Shown: positions 21,866-32,310 of the stretch, piece after piece
Layout of the letters: the number at the start of each line of letters is the position of its first letter
How positions within the stretch are numbered: the first letter of the stretch is position 1
NCBI GenBank assembly: GCA_023375675.1
Contig: JALQBC010000010.1
Coordinates: 310,001 to 374,000, forward strand
DNA length: 64,000 bases
Direction: 5' to 3'
DNA from: Cytospora piceicola
Lineage: Eukaryota; Ascomycota; Sordariomycetes; Diaporthales; Cytosporaceae
Translations under genes and position numbers: made by a program
Notes under the pieces: model-generated
The model's input: the letters and a program-made list of their open reading frames with translations, nothing else
The model's database searches: none
What the model was told of the DNA's origin: nothing

Positions 21866-23941
21866 TTACAGCTCCTCCTTGACCTTCTGCCTGGCGTCAC
21901 CGGCAGTCTGCTTGGCGGCGTCCGAGCCCGCGTTGACCTGCTCCAAGATCCAGTTCCACGTGCTCTGGAGCGTCTCACTGAGCTTGGCAAAGACAGTCTC
22001 CGATGGGGAGCTGGTGCCGTATCGGAAGTAAGTAGAGTGCTTGCGTGCCAGGGCGCGCAGCTCATCAATCTTTCCTCCCTGAGGAACGGGCTACATTACA
22101 CACAGTCAGCGTTGGTTCCAAACATGGAGCGCGAAAAGGGCTGGCCGCAGGTGGGGAGAGACTCACAATGCCATAGCTGTCCAGGTAACTCTTCAGGTCG
22201 CTGTCGCTCCAGGTATCGAAGGCGCTCGACTTGGCCGAGTCCGTGGCCTGGGCAAGGTAGCTCGTGGCGGCAGCCCACTCCTCACCGCCGGCAGAGGAGG
22301 CCGAAGCATAAGCAGACTGCGCAGCGCTGGCAAGCTCGTCGCGGGTGGCACCGGACTTCTCGGCAGTCTTCTTGGCGGCCGCATCTCCGTTCTTCTTCAG
22401 GTACTCCTTGAGGTTCTCGGCGGACATGTCGTCAAAGGTCCAGGCGGTGTAACCACTGGCAGCCTTGTGGTAGTTCTTGCGGACCAGGGCGCGGAGCTCA
22501 TCAGTCTTGGAGGCGTGAGGAACAGGGATTCCACGGGCATCAAGGTAGGACTTGAGGCGGGTCTCGGACCAAGAGTCGACTGCCTGGTTGAAGGCGTCTT
22601 GGATTGCAAGAGAAGCGTCGTTGGTCGCCTTGGCGTACTGGTTGCTAGCCTTGGAGGTAGCAGCACCAAACGCAGAAGAAGCTGTGGAGGCAGCGGTGTC
22701 ACCGACGATCTCGGCGCGGTGCTTGCGGACAAGTGCGCGAAGCTCGTTCAGCTTAGTTCCCTGGGGTACTATGCGGGGAAAAACCAGTCAGAGACGATTG
22801 TCTTCGGCCACTAGGTTCGGACGCTACATACCGGGAAGGCTGTTCTTGTCGCAGAACTCCTTCAGTTGAGACTCGTTCCAAGCATCAATGACCATGTCAG
22901 TCAGGGTCGAGTAGGCAGACTGAGCACTGGCGGTAGCGCTGGACAGCTGCGACTGGGACTTGAGGTAAGCCAGGCGAGAGTTTCGGCGGACCGTGGCGAT
23001 GAGCTTGTCTCGCTGTACAGTATTTGTCAGTCTAGACTCCAGACATGGCAAAGGGAATTTGAAAAACATACAGTAGTGGGTTGAGGGGCCGGGAAGCCGT
23101 GGGTGTCAAGCCACTCCTTGAGATCAGATTCTTTCCAAACTGTCAGCTTTCTTCCAGAGTCACTATAGCGACCTGATGTCATAACTTACCAGTCCAAGTC
23201 GAGTACAGCCAGTTGCCAGGGTATGAAGCAGTCTCGCCAGCCTTCTGGGCGACGGTGTCGTAGTTAGAGCGGGCCTTAGCCAGGAGGGTATCCCGCTTGC
23301 GAGGCTGAGGCACTGCGAACTGTTAGAGGATGTTGTGGAGGCATAATTATGGAAGCAACACTCACCAGGAATGGCATGGTGGTCACAGAAAGACTTTAGC
23401 TGGCTGTCGGTCCACGTGTCCAAGATCCAGTCCTTGACACTGGTGTAGGCATCCTGAGTCTTGTCCTCGGTCTCGTACCAGGACTCCTTAACCTGGGCAA
23501 TCAGAGAGTTCTTGTTTGCCTTTGCGGAATCCTGGACGTCAACGCCCTTCTGCTGAAGGTAACCGCTGAGCTTCTCATTGTCCCACTCCTTGTAAGGGCT
23601 GACGGCATGGTTTTCCCAATTTTGCTGGATGAGCTTCTCGAGATCCTTGCGGTCGGCGGGAGCTGGGTAAGGAATATCGTGGTCGGAGAGCCAACGCTCG
23701 AGCTCGGTCTCGTGCCACTTGTTGTAGGCTTATTTGAGCCAGATGTTAGCTTATGTCTTATCTGCTAATTCCAGGCCAGATTACATATGCAGCCTCATGG
23801 GAGGGGAAACAGATGTGGGTGCGCTTTCGTGGTGTAACATAGAATATACACACAAGACGTACCAGCTTTAGAAAACCAGTTACTCGCGACGGCAGCGTCA
23901 GTCACGAGGGCGACGGAGACGAGGGCCTTGAAGAACCTCAT
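21866..23941 (-). CDS. Ish1/Msc1-family stress-response and nuclear-envelope protein, 543 aa
   Basis: Seven exons: 23941-23863, 23728-23366, 23312-23190, 23130-23072, 23012-22832, 22768-22167 and 22090-21866. The N terminus MRFFKALVSVALVTDAAVAS is a signal peptide or membrane anchor. The body is a string of Ish1 domains, each built as W-x3-x-L-x2-(F/Y)-(C/L)-D-x2-G/A-I-P then a basic helix; examples are TDSQLKSFCDHHAIP, NESQLKEFCDKNSLP, SETRLKSYLDARGIP and SDSDLKSYLDSYGIP. Spacers are Ala/Ser-rich helices. S. pombe Ish1 is a stress-induced nuclear-envelope protein; yeast Msc1 affects meiotic recombination partner choice. Four of the six introns interrupt a domain right at the I-P turn, which suggests domain spread by duplication. 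The molecular activity is not known. Confidence 0.85.
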
Positions 23942-25430
23942 GGTGTGGGAGTTGAACGACGATACCGGTGTTCCACGTCCACAATGAAGAGGGGAAAGGT
24001 CAAAAGTCCAATGTGATGGTACGTGGTGGAATCACAGCAAAACGATACCTAGGGAAGTCTAGGTGTCGTGATGTAGTTAGCTGAGGTAGAGGAGATGATA
24101 GGAATCTCTGAGGATGATGTATGAGAGAATGTTTGTGTATGGTTTGGAAGGAGTTGAGGAAAAGTGTGCAAGAAGGGTTTGGAAGAAAGAGCCTTGGAGT
24201 AGGTAAGTTCTCAATGTCATCAATCACGTCACTCCTTTGTGATGTGGCTTGAGCCTGCTACTGCGGGTTGTTGTCTGTTGTCTGCTCTTTCTTGGTGTGG
24301 GAAGGTGGATTCGCATGCGGTGGCTGGCATGTGGCATCAAGTACCAGTTGCACGCATTCCAGGGCAAAACGGTACAAGCCTGGCGTTCAGAAAGGTATCT
24401 AGGTATCTACCTAGGTACCTAACTAGGTAGATACCTACTTCTCCGTACCTAGGTGCCCGGGTCGTTATGTCACGATGATCTCTACGGGAAACAGTAAGAA
24501 AAAGAGCTGTCAGTGTCAATTGGAGCTTCATTCTCAGTGACGTAACGTCTCGCCGTAGATGACAAGGTGCACACAGGAGCACAACGTCATTAATTGACCA
24601 CTTTCACTAAGAAGGGGGCAGCATTTGTCCAACTCTATCTACCGCAGGCGTCCTGCTTTTTTTTGCTACCTGTCCCAATCCAAGACGTCTTCGCATCATT
24701 CCGTGCGGCGGCGTATACCAGGGAGGCCTGGAGGGGGATGGATATAAGAATTGTATGCAGATGTTCCGGGGGAAATGCTCCGGTGATGTCATCCAAGGGA
24801 GCTTGGGCCAGAACACAGCACCCCACAATCGACCTTTCCTAAACGCGTTAGAGTGTTGTGACGAACTCATCCTAGACCCATTTAATACCCTAACCCTAAT
24901 TTCCTAAAAATCGTCTATATCCTGCTAGCTTTTCCGCTATAACCCTAGCCCGAAGAGAGCAGTGATCGTGGGGTGCAGGCAGGCAGCAGGCGGCAAGCAT
25001 CAAGCAGCAGCAGCAACCTTGGAAGTCTTGGATACCTAGGTATCTAGATACTAAGTAGAATTGACTACCGGTAGTCAAAGGAGACTGCAACAAGAGGGCA
25101 TTCAACGACCGATCGTTTCTCACCGTCTTGCAATTGTTTTAAAATTACTGAACCCAAAACCTGAGGCCACCATTGAGGCCAAATACGCAGACTGTACTCC
25201 CGCCTGCTACGCCGAGGGAGTCATCACTCACTGTTGGCCGTTTGACTCGTCGGGCTGTGTGGCTCTTTTCGAAGCGGCCTAACATCGTGAGCTGCACCTT
25301 CTAAAAATAAGCGTACATGTTTGCCTAGGTATCTCCTTCCCTAACACACACACACACATATATATTGTGTATACCTTTTGTTCCTATCTAGGTATGTACC
25401 TATAGGTAGTTGCATCCGTATATTATATTC
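23942..25430. other. divergent intergenic between Ish1-like gene and tRNA ligase
   Basis: About 1.5 kb. It contains ACCTAGGTA palindromes at 24405-24455, 25035 and 25323, two telomere-like repeats (CCCTAACCCTAA) near 24888, a CAGGCAGCAGGC-type run near 24976, and CACACATATATA before the ligase. No gene is seen. Confidence 0.5.
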
Positions 25431-28241
25431 ATGGACATTGGGTTGTTTCAGATCAAAACCCAGAGCCTTTGTCTTGTCTGCAAAACACTTTCATCTCGTC
25501 TTTCCTTCTCTACTGTTAGGCACTTTCAGCCCCTGCAAAATTTCTCTCCTCAATTAGCAGAAGCATCAGGAACACCAGGAGCATCAGGAGCATCAGGAGC
25601 ATCAGGAGCATCAGGAGCAGCAGCAGCATCGCCGCCTTGTTCACGTTTAAGGTTAAGAAGAAGCCCACTGCCTCAGAGCCATTTTGGTTTTACCAGGCGG
25701 GGCATTTCGACATCATCAACCCACATGCCACACAACCTCAACCTCAACCACAACAACTCAAACACCACAAAAGTCGCAGGCCAGATGGAGCAGTTGGTGC
25801 AAGAGAAGGCTGCGGGGGCCGATAAGGCAGCCACCATGATGACAGCTCCCTACAGGGGGCAGTCTCCTGACGAGATCGCCCAGCTGTGTAGCACACTTCA
25901 GGAGGCCGACAAGAACAAGAAGTCCGGCTTCGCTGTCAAGAAGACCAATTTCAGTGTAGCTGCCTCTCCAGATCGCTTGACCGTTTCCTCGTGGAAGTTC
26001 CAGGAGTTCGAGTACAAGAAGCGGAATCTACCCACCTATGCTCGTGGCCTTTTCACCACGAGGACGCGAAACAACGTCCCTGAAATCGCCATTCGTGGCT
26101 ACGACAAGTTCTTCAACACCGATGAGGTCTACGAAACCAAGTGGCAGAACATCGAGACCCAGACCGCGGGTCCCTACGAGCTCACTTTGAAGGAGAACGG
26201 CTGCATCATTTTCATCGGTGGCTTGGACGATGGCACTCTCCTCGTCTGCAGCAAGCACTCCACCGGCGAACGCAACGACACCCAGGTGAGCCATGCTGCC
26301 GCTGGAGAGCGCTGGGTTGAGAAGCAGCTCAAGGCCCTTGGCAAGACGAAAGAGGACCTCGCCCGCGAGCTGAGGGCACGCAACGTCACGGCTGTTGCCG
26401 AACTATGCGACGATGACTTTGAGGAGCACATTCTGGCTTACGGTCCCGAAAAGGCCGGCCTCTACCTCCATGGCATCAATGTCAATGTTCCCGAGTTCAT
26501 GACATATCCCAGCACCCTCGTACATCAGTTCGCTGATGAGTGGGGCTTCCGCAAGGTCGAGGTCCTCAAGATGGACACCATAGCCGAGGTCAGAAGCTTC
26601 TTGGATACGTGCGCAGAGACTGGTGCCTACGAGGGCAGAGACGTCGAAGGCTTTGTCGTCCGATGCAAGCGTTCCCACGATACCTCCAAGGTGCCATTGC
26701 ACGACTGGTTCTTCAAGTACAAGTTCGAGGAGCCCTACCTCATGTACCGGCAGTGGAGAGAGTGTACGAAGGCCTTGATTGCGGGCAAGACACCAAGAGT
26801 CAAGAAACACCAGACCATCACAGAAGAATACCTGCAGTTCGCGAAGAAGAGGCTCGTCAGCGACCCACAGCTGGCTAAACTCTATAGCCTAAATCATGGC
26901 ATCATTGGCTTGCGAAACGAGTTCCTCGCCTTCAAGAACATAGAGGGTGCCGACGCGGCCAAGTTCGAAGAGATGTATGGGGCCGGACGGACCGAGGTTG
27001 AGCGAGACGTGGTCCTCGTACCCATCGCGACAATCGGCTGCGGCAAGACCACCGTTGCCGTTGCTCTGTCCAAGCTGTTCGACTTTGGACACGTCCAGAA
27101 TGACAACATCACCGGCGCCAAGCGCCCCCCACGTTTCACAAAGATGGTCCTAGACCAGCTCCAGGAACACCGCGCCGTGACTGCGGACCGAAATAATGCC
27201 CAGAAACACGAGAGAAAGCAGATTATCACCGACATCAAGATCCAGCACAAAGGGGATGTCCGCGTTGTCGCCTTGAATTTTGTGCATGACAGCATGGACA
27301 AGGTACGGGAGATCACGCAGGATCGCGTGTTTGCTCGCGGCGACAACCACCAGACCATCCAGGCTGCCACGGATCCACACAAGGTCAAGGGCATCATGGA
27401 GGGCTTCTTGCAGAGATTCGAGCCGTTGAACTCCGAGAGGGCTCCAGATGATGGGTTCGACGCTGTCATTGACCTTGACCCTCTCGCAGGCAGCCGCAAG
27501 AATCTCGAGACGGTCGCCAACGAGCTCCATCGGCTCTACCCTAAGATGATCACGGCAGTTCCAACAGCAGAGGAGATGGACCGTGCTATCCAGGAGACCA
27601 TGGAGGAATACCGCCCGGATTTGCGTCATACCATCCCTGATCGCAAGAAGCCCGGCAAAGAGAACAGCGGTCAGCAGCATGCCCAGCCTCAGAAGAAGCA
27701 AAAGAAGCCGACCATGGAGTACATGTCGATCGATGTCCTGGCAAAGGATGTTAACGAGCTCCTCGAGAAAGCCTTCGCGTCCGCTGGTACTGAAAAGGCA
27801 CGCCTTTACAGAGAACTCAAGGGCAGCCGCCGCGTGCAGCCCAAGTTCCATGTTACACTCATGCACCGCGCAACCTCGAAAGAGCACCCCGACCTTTGGG
27901 ACCGCTACGGAAAACTGCAAGCCGAGCAAGAAGGCGCTACCGGCATCCCTACCTCCGTATTAGGCGAGTGCGAGGTTGTCCTGGAGCGGGTTGTCTTTGA
28001 TGACCGTATCATGGCGATCGTGGTTAGGATCAACGATCCCGAGGACAAGTGGCATTGCGTCAACGTCTTGCCTCACATAACAGTGGGCACAAGGAACGAT
28101 ACCGTCAAACCCAAGGAGAGCAATACGTTGCTGAAGAAGTGGATCGAGGAGGGAGCCGGAGAGCATTCCAAGATTGAGGACGTTGCGTTCGAGGGGAGAC
28201 CCAGTATAAAGGGTGTCGTAAGGCCGGTGATGTCGAGATAG
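25431..28241 (+). CDS. TRL1: fungal tRNA ligase Trl1 (ligase, kinase, cyclic phosphodiesterase)
   Basis: Multifunctional enzyme that joins tRNA halves after intron removal and, in fungi, splices HAC1-type mRNA in the unfolded-protein response. One uninterrupted frame. From ATG 25431 it is 936 aa. The adenylyltransferase nucleophile is the Lys of LTLKENGCIIF (about residue 254), with the domain running to about 500. The polynucleotide-kinase P-loop is IGCGKTT (about 534-541). The cyclic phosphodiesterase carries its two HxT/S motifs in FHVTLMHR (about 807) and HITVGT (about 882). Yeast Trl1 is 827 aa, so initiation at ATG 25725 (838 aa) or 25785 (818 aa) would give a normal length. The extra N terminus is basic and Ser-rich, includes four GAS repeats and the pre-cleavage-like RRGISTSS, and resembles a mitochondrial presequence. 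A short unrecognised intron in the leader is also possible. Confidence 0.93.
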   Translation: MDIGLFQIKTQSLCLVCKTLSSRLSFSTVRHFQPLQNFSPQLAEASGTPGASGASGASGASGAAAASPPCSRLRLRRSPLPQSHFGFTRRGISTSSTHMPHNLNLNHNNSNTTKVAGQMEQLVQEKAAGADKAATMMTAPYRGQSPDEIAQLCSTLQEADKNKKSGFAVKKTNFSVAASPDRLTVSSWKFQEFEYKKRNLPTYARGLFTTRTRNNVPEIAIRGYDKFFNTDEVYETKWQNIETQTAGPYELTLKENGCIIFIGGLDDGTLLVCSKHSTGERNDTQVSHAAAGERWVEKQLKALGKTKEDLARELRARNVTAVAELCDDDFEEHILAYGPEKAGLYLHGINVNVPEFMTYPSTLVHQFADEWGFRKVEVLKMDTIAEVRSFLDTCAETGAYEGRDVEGFVVRCKRSHDTSKVPLHDWFFKYKFEEPYLMYRQWRECTKALIAGKTPRVKKHQTITEEYLQFAKKRLVSDPQLAKLYSLNHGIIGLRNEFLAFKNIEGADAAKFEEMYGAGRTEVERDVVLVPIATIGCGKTTVAVALSKLFDFGHVQNDNITGAKRPPRFTKMVLDQLQEHRAVTADRNNAQKHERKQIITDIKIQHKGDVRVVALNFVHDSMDKVREITQDRVFARGDNHQTIQAATDPHKVKGIMEGFLQRFEPLNSERAPDDGFDAVIDLDPLAGSRKNLETVANELHRLYPKMITAVPTAEEMDRAIQETMEEYRPDLRHTIPDRKKPGKENSGQQHAQPQKKQKKPTMEYMSIDVLAKDVNELLEKAFASAGTEKARLYRELKGSRRVQPKFHVTLMHRATSKEHPDLWDRYGKLQAEQEGATGIPTSVLGECEVVLERVVFDDRIMAIVVRINDPEDKWHCVNVLPHITVGTRNDTVKPKESNTLLKKWIEEGAGEHSKIEDVAFEGRPSIKGVVRPVMSR
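25569..25620 (+). repeat. 9-bp GGAGCATCA tandem in the tRNA-ligase N-terminal extension
   Basis: Four exact and two degenerate copies encode a Gly-Ala-Ser run just before the presequence-like cleavage region. The tandem lies upstream of the ATGs that would give a normal-length ligase. Confidence 0.85.
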
Positions 28242-28615
28242 GATGGCAACAACAGGCGAGACGTGCGGTGGTAGACGAAGAAGGTGCCGCTAGGGGGGTA
28301 TCTGGTGCAGTGATGCACATGATGGTGAAGGCGGATATGCTCGAGAGGTGAATGGGTGTATGAGTATCTCAAGCTGTTTTGTTCATATCGCGAGAGCTGC
28401 GTTTACCAGAAGGAAAATGCATGTTTACGGGCGGGGTTGGGTCTTGGTGCCATGGGTATATCCTTCCTCTCGCTCTAACTACCTACCTAAGGTAGATACC
28501 GAGCGCATGTACCTAGTTGCCTAACGTGTCTAGCGTACTTGGTGTTTTCAATCTCACGAACTCTTAACCGGCTCTCTCTCTGATAGCTCTGTCTGATCAC
28601 TTAATTGCCCTCGCT
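28242..28615. other. convergent 3' region between TRL1 and TRP4
   Basis: About 370 bp separating two converging genes; presumably both 3' UTRs and poly(A) sites. An ACCTACCTAAGGTAG-like palindrome lies near 28480-28497. Confidence 0.5.
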
Positions 28616-29953
28616 TTACAGATTGTTGGTGACGTCGACGAAAGCGTTCCACTGCTTCCAAGCCTCACCACTCTTGATGGCCCATCTTGCCCTCCTTACA
28701 CCCTCCTTCCATCGGCCCCCGCCGGGCCCTGTTTCTTGCACGACTTGGCCGTCGTCGCCAAGACCCATGCTACTTGGTTCCGCGTCACACACGCCCGATA
28801 TCACGAATAGCGCCGCCGTGTTGATGAGTACAAACTCGATGATGGGATCATTATCCGCCAACTCATCGTTTAATATCCTCCTCAAGATCTCTGCGTTTTC
28901 CGCCGGTTCCTTACCAGGTGATACCGTACTCAGGGGGTGCCTCGACAGGCCAAAGTCCTCGGGCGTGACCTTGAAATGTTGCACCTCCACCTCACCGGCA
29001 CCGTTCTCGGCGAGCCTCCAGCACCATGTCGGGCCGGCGCAGCTGACCTCGTCCAGCTCCTCCTCTCCGCATACCACCATGGCCTTCTTCACGCCGTTCA
29101 ACCGCAGCGACTCGGCAAACACGGGGCCCAGCTCCTTCCTTGCCACGCCAATGACCCTCGCCTCGATCATGGGCTTGTCGTGTACATCCATTGGGTTCGC
29201 AAGGGGGCCCAGCAGGTTGAAAACGGTCCGCCAGGGCAGCTTCTTCCGGACGGGGCTCACGAAGCGCATGCCGGGGTGGAAGGAGGGCGCAAACAGGAAG
29301 GCGTAGTTGGTCTTGCTGTAGATCTGGCCAATCTTGTCTGGCTCGACGGCGGCCATGTTGGGGGCGGTAGGGAAGTGCATGTTGGCGATGAGGTCTGCGG
29401 AGCCGGACTTGGAGGTGGAGGCGCGGTTGCCGTGCTTGGCTACGAGGAGTAGCGAGGAGGCGAGGATGGAGGCGGTGGTGGAGATGTTGAATGTGTTGTG
29501 GGAGTCGCCGCCGGTGCCGACTATGTCGCAGAAACCGCCGTGGTAGCTCCCCTCCTTCCTCCCGCGCGTCTGTATGACGTGGTGGAGCAGGTCCGAATCT
29601 ACCTGGGCGGCAGCCTTGAGCATCTTCTGGGCGCACTGCGACAGGACCTTGGGGTCGCGGTCGAGGCCGGTGAAGTGCAGGCACATCAACAACGCGCCGG
29701 TCTGGACATCGTCGATACGGTCGGTAAAGAAGTAGGCGATGGCGTCGGAGATCTCGTCTGCGGTGACATCTGGCTGTTGCGGCCAAAGGCGCTTGAGCAG
29801 GGGCTTTATGTCGACGAGGGGAGGGGGTTCGGAGGGTCCAGTGGTGGCCTCGATCACATCTGGTTGTGACCCTGGTTGTGACTCTGGCTTTGAGTCGGAC
29901 GACAGCTTCGAAGGAAGCTCGCCCGCGGGGTTGGCGGGGTTGGAAGCTGCCAT
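28616..29953 (-). CDS. TRP4: anthranilate phosphoribosyltransferase, 445 aa
   Basis: Transfers phosphoribose from PRPP to anthranilate, the second step of tryptophan synthesis from chorismate; cytosolic. A single exon. After about 45 variable Ser/Pro-rich residues come the helical N-terminal domain (TADEISDAIAYFFTDRID, then VQTGALLMCLHFTGLDRDP), the PRPP loop DIVGTGGDSHNTFNIST, the KHGNRASTSKSGSADLI anthranilate/PRPP block, FAPSFHPGMRFVSPVRKKL, and FNLLGPLANP near the metal-binding segment. All catalytic segments expected of TrpD are present. The start at 29953 is the first Met of the frame. It is transcribed away from the uL10m gene across a 501-bp shared promoter, where a near-match to the Gcn4/CPC1 site (TGACTC) is seen at about 30101. 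Confidence 0.95.
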   Translation of the reverse strand: MAASNPANPAGELPSKLSSDSKPESQPGSQPDVIEATTGPSEPPPLVDIKPLLKRLWPQQPDVTADEISDAIAYFFTDRIDDVQTGALLMCLHFTGLDRDPKVLSQCAQKMLKAAAQVDSDLLHHVIQTRGRKEGSYHGGFCDIVGTGGDSHNTFNISTTASILASSLLLVAKHGNRASTSKSGSADLIANMHFPTAPNMAAVEPDKIGQIYSKTNYAFLFAPSFHPGMRFVSPVRKKLPWRTVFNLLGPLANPMDVHDKPMIEARVIGVARKELGPVFAESLRLNGVKKAMVVCGEEELDEVSCAGPTWCWRLAENGAGEVEVQHFKVTPEDFGLSRHPLSTVSPGKEPAENAEILRRILNDELADNDPIIEFVLINTAALFVISGVCDAEPSSMGLGDDGQVVQETGPGGGRWKEGVRRARWAIKSGEAWKQWNAFVDVTNNL

Positions 29954-30454
29954 GGAGGGCTATATTTGCAGGTTATCTGGGGCAGACCAGGTGGATATGG
30001 AGCTGGGAATAATGTGCGGCAGGTTTAGAATCAAACCACACAGGGGCGTAGCAAGATCCGCAGATGCAGAGGAGGTGGAATAATCACTTTGTCTCTCGGT
30101 GACTCTGTCTGTTTGTATGTCATGGGCGATTGACGATATCCATCCGGATATGCACGGCCATGAGCTTTTGCGCCCGCCTTCCCTTCTAGGTGAGGCTGAT
30201 CGCTAAGGATGTAAATTCTATAAGCTAACCCAAATAGGTAGTTAACCCTTCGTGGCCTGTGCTTTAGCTCAACGGCAGCCGGCTGGCAAATCCGCCCCAA
30301 AATTTCGACCATCCGAGAGCTGTTTGAATGTATGCATGATAGATACATGACATGAACATTACCAGGCACCATCAGTCAAGTATGTCCAGTCTCCTCACCC
30401 CGAATTAGATCAATTGGAGTCGTCTTGTTAACATAAAGCTGCTCTGCCCACAGG
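29954..30454. promoter_or_regulatory. bidirectional promoter of TRP4 and mitochondrial uL10 gene
   Basis: A 501-bp gap between divergent starts. A TGACTC hexamer near 30101 matches most of the amino-acid-starvation regulator site TGACTCA and would suit TRP4, but one base is off. No clear TATA box is seen. The regulatory reading is inference. Confidence 0.4.
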
Positions 30455-31516
30455 ATGCCTCCCAGACTACAATGCTGCCACGCCTCCAGGAGGCTAGGGG
30501 CTCCAACCAAGCCATCGCGGATATACCTACCATCACGATGCGCCGCGCCAACATGGCAATCACCCTCGAACTCGATTGCGGCCCCGAGGCAGTACGCCAC
30601 AGCCTCGTCCATAGCATCCTTGCTCAGACTCCCTGACGACTACGTCCCCCCCACGAAACCCCCAAGCGCAAGGCGCTCTGAGGACCGCAAATCACAGCTG
30701 CTGCGAGCATATACCTCCCTCCTCCGATCGACACCCCTCATGCTCATCTTCCAACACAACAACATCACCGCCATGGAGTGGGCTGCTCTGAGGCGAGAGT
30801 TAAGGTCAGCGCTAGCTGCTGTCCCTGCCCCGGCGACTTCTCCCGACGGCCAGACGCCAGTCGATATCACACCCAATATCCTACTGCAGGTCGTGCGCAC
30901 ACATATGCTCAACCAGGCCCTCAAAGTCAACGAGTTCTTCGACCCAGCGACCGTTCCATCATCAACAAAGACGGGCGCAAAGGCCGAGTACACACACGAT
31001 CTGTCTATGGCGGCATACAAGGCCGTCAAGGCTGCAGACAAGGCGATACCCGAGGATTCCATGTACGCCCAGATGGCCCCGCTTATGATTGGACCTCTGG
31101 CCCTGCTTACCTTCCCGGCCGTCTCGCCCCAGCACCTTGCCGCCGCCATGTCGGTCCTGTCTCCTAGCCCGCCGGCATTCCCGGCCCCGACGAGGAAGAA
31201 GTCCCCTGGCTACTACGACCTTACGACACAGAGCGCTCTGCACAAGCTGCTGCTCGTTGGTGCAAGGGTCGATGGAAAGGTTTTCGACCTCGATGGTGTC
31301 AAATGGGTAGGTGGTATCGAGGGTGGTCTGGATGGACTGAGGGGCCAGCTTGTTGCCATGTTGCAGAGCGCGGGATTGGGATTGACGACTGCGCTGGAGG
31401 GTGCGTCCAAGAACTTGTGGGTCACAATGGAGTCCCGGAAGACGATGCTGGAGGACGAGCAAAAGGAGGGCGAGCAGAAGGAGGGCGAGCAGAAGGAGGA
31501 GGAAAAGAAGGAGTAG
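30455..31516 (+). CDS. mitochondrial large-subunit ribosomal protein uL10m (MRPL11 type), 353 aa
   Basis: Component of the mitochondrial 54S subunit stalk base, where uL10 holds the L7/L12 proteins. One uninterrupted exon. Residues 1-50 are Arg/Ser/Ala-rich with few acids and end in PRQYATAS, a typical presequence and cleavage region. The core follows: [19 protein letters not shown], then [38 protein letters not shown] and [13 protein letters not shown], matching the fungal mitochondrial L10 pattern. The C terminus has three KEGEQ repeats (31460-31505) that are not expected to be structural. The start at 30455 is supported by the presequence. It is divergent from TRP4. Confidence 0.8.
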   Translation: MPPRLQCCHASRRLGAPTKPSRIYLPSRCAAPTWQSPSNSIAAPRQYATASSIASLLRLPDDYVPPTKPPSARRSEDRKSQLLRAYTSLLRSTPLMLIFQHNNITAMEWAALRRELRSALAAVPAPATSPDGQTPVDITPNILLQVVRTHMLNQALKVNEFFDPATVPSSTKTGAKAEYTHDLSMAAYKAVKAADKAIPEDSMYAQMAPLMIGPLALLTFPAVSPQHLAAAMSVLSPSPPAFPAPTRKKSPGYYDLTTQSALHKLLLVGARVDGKVFDLDGVKWVGGIEGGLDGLRGQLVAMLQSAGLGLTTALEGASKNLWVTMESRKTMLEDEQKEGEQKEGEQKEEEKKE

Positions 31517-32310
31517 AAACTCCGAACCTGAACCTGCCAGTCCAATTTAGGGGCACGTGCGGGACATGTTCTATTGTCAACGTCCTGCAAGCGCTAGATT
31601 CAAGGTCTCTTCCTGGGGCCCGGCGGACATTTAAGCATCCAAATTGGACGGTATCGAGGCTGTACCGCATATCAAATAATCCCCAAACAAACAAGATCGA
31701 AGACAGCTCAGGTACTATGTATAGTCTGGTCGATGGTACCACTCACGTCCATCGACCATTACGCATTACAGCGACCTGCATCTTGGGCCGCTTTATACCG
31801 GGGCCGGTTGCAGGCGCAGGATGACATGTGTAGCACTGGATATGAATTCTGCAGCAGGTACTTAAGTATCTACCAAATCAATTCAGATGAGTACATCCGT
31901 AGACTGCGCTACACATAGCCCGTACCAAAATCATGGACACTTCAAGACAGTACAGTATATCCATAATACCCAAGAAAGTGTCGAGGGAACTCACTCAATG
32001 GGGATCTCAATCCGGCCCCAAGAGACGCTACTAGAGTACTTAATTAGCTAAGTACTCTGCTACTCTGTACGGATACCCCACATATGTACTCCTCCGGACC
32101 TGTGCTAGTATCATCACGGACAACTGCCTACCCGAGCTGCTGGAGCAGTTTCGTGTTGGTTGACCTCGCGAGCTCTCCCAAACAGCGCACATCACGTCTG
32201 GATCCCCATATCTACCTATATCAGACGCCTACCTGGGTATACTCGCCATGACTTGAGAGCTACGGAAACTACCTAGGTACCTAGCAACCTAACCCCCAGA
32301 CCTCTCCCAA
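31517..32310. other. intergenic between uL10m and DUF4870-like genes
   Basis: About 800 bp. An ACCTAGGTACCTAG run lies at 32271-32284, immediately upstream of the next start. No gene is seen. Confidence 0.45.

Noticed and set aside
24885..24900. Telomere-like CCCTAACCCTAA, and degenerate TTAGGG-like runs near 33712-33762
   Set aside because: Only two exact units, or degenerate ones, inside gene-bearing DNA; too short to be a telomere or a solid interstitial telomere.
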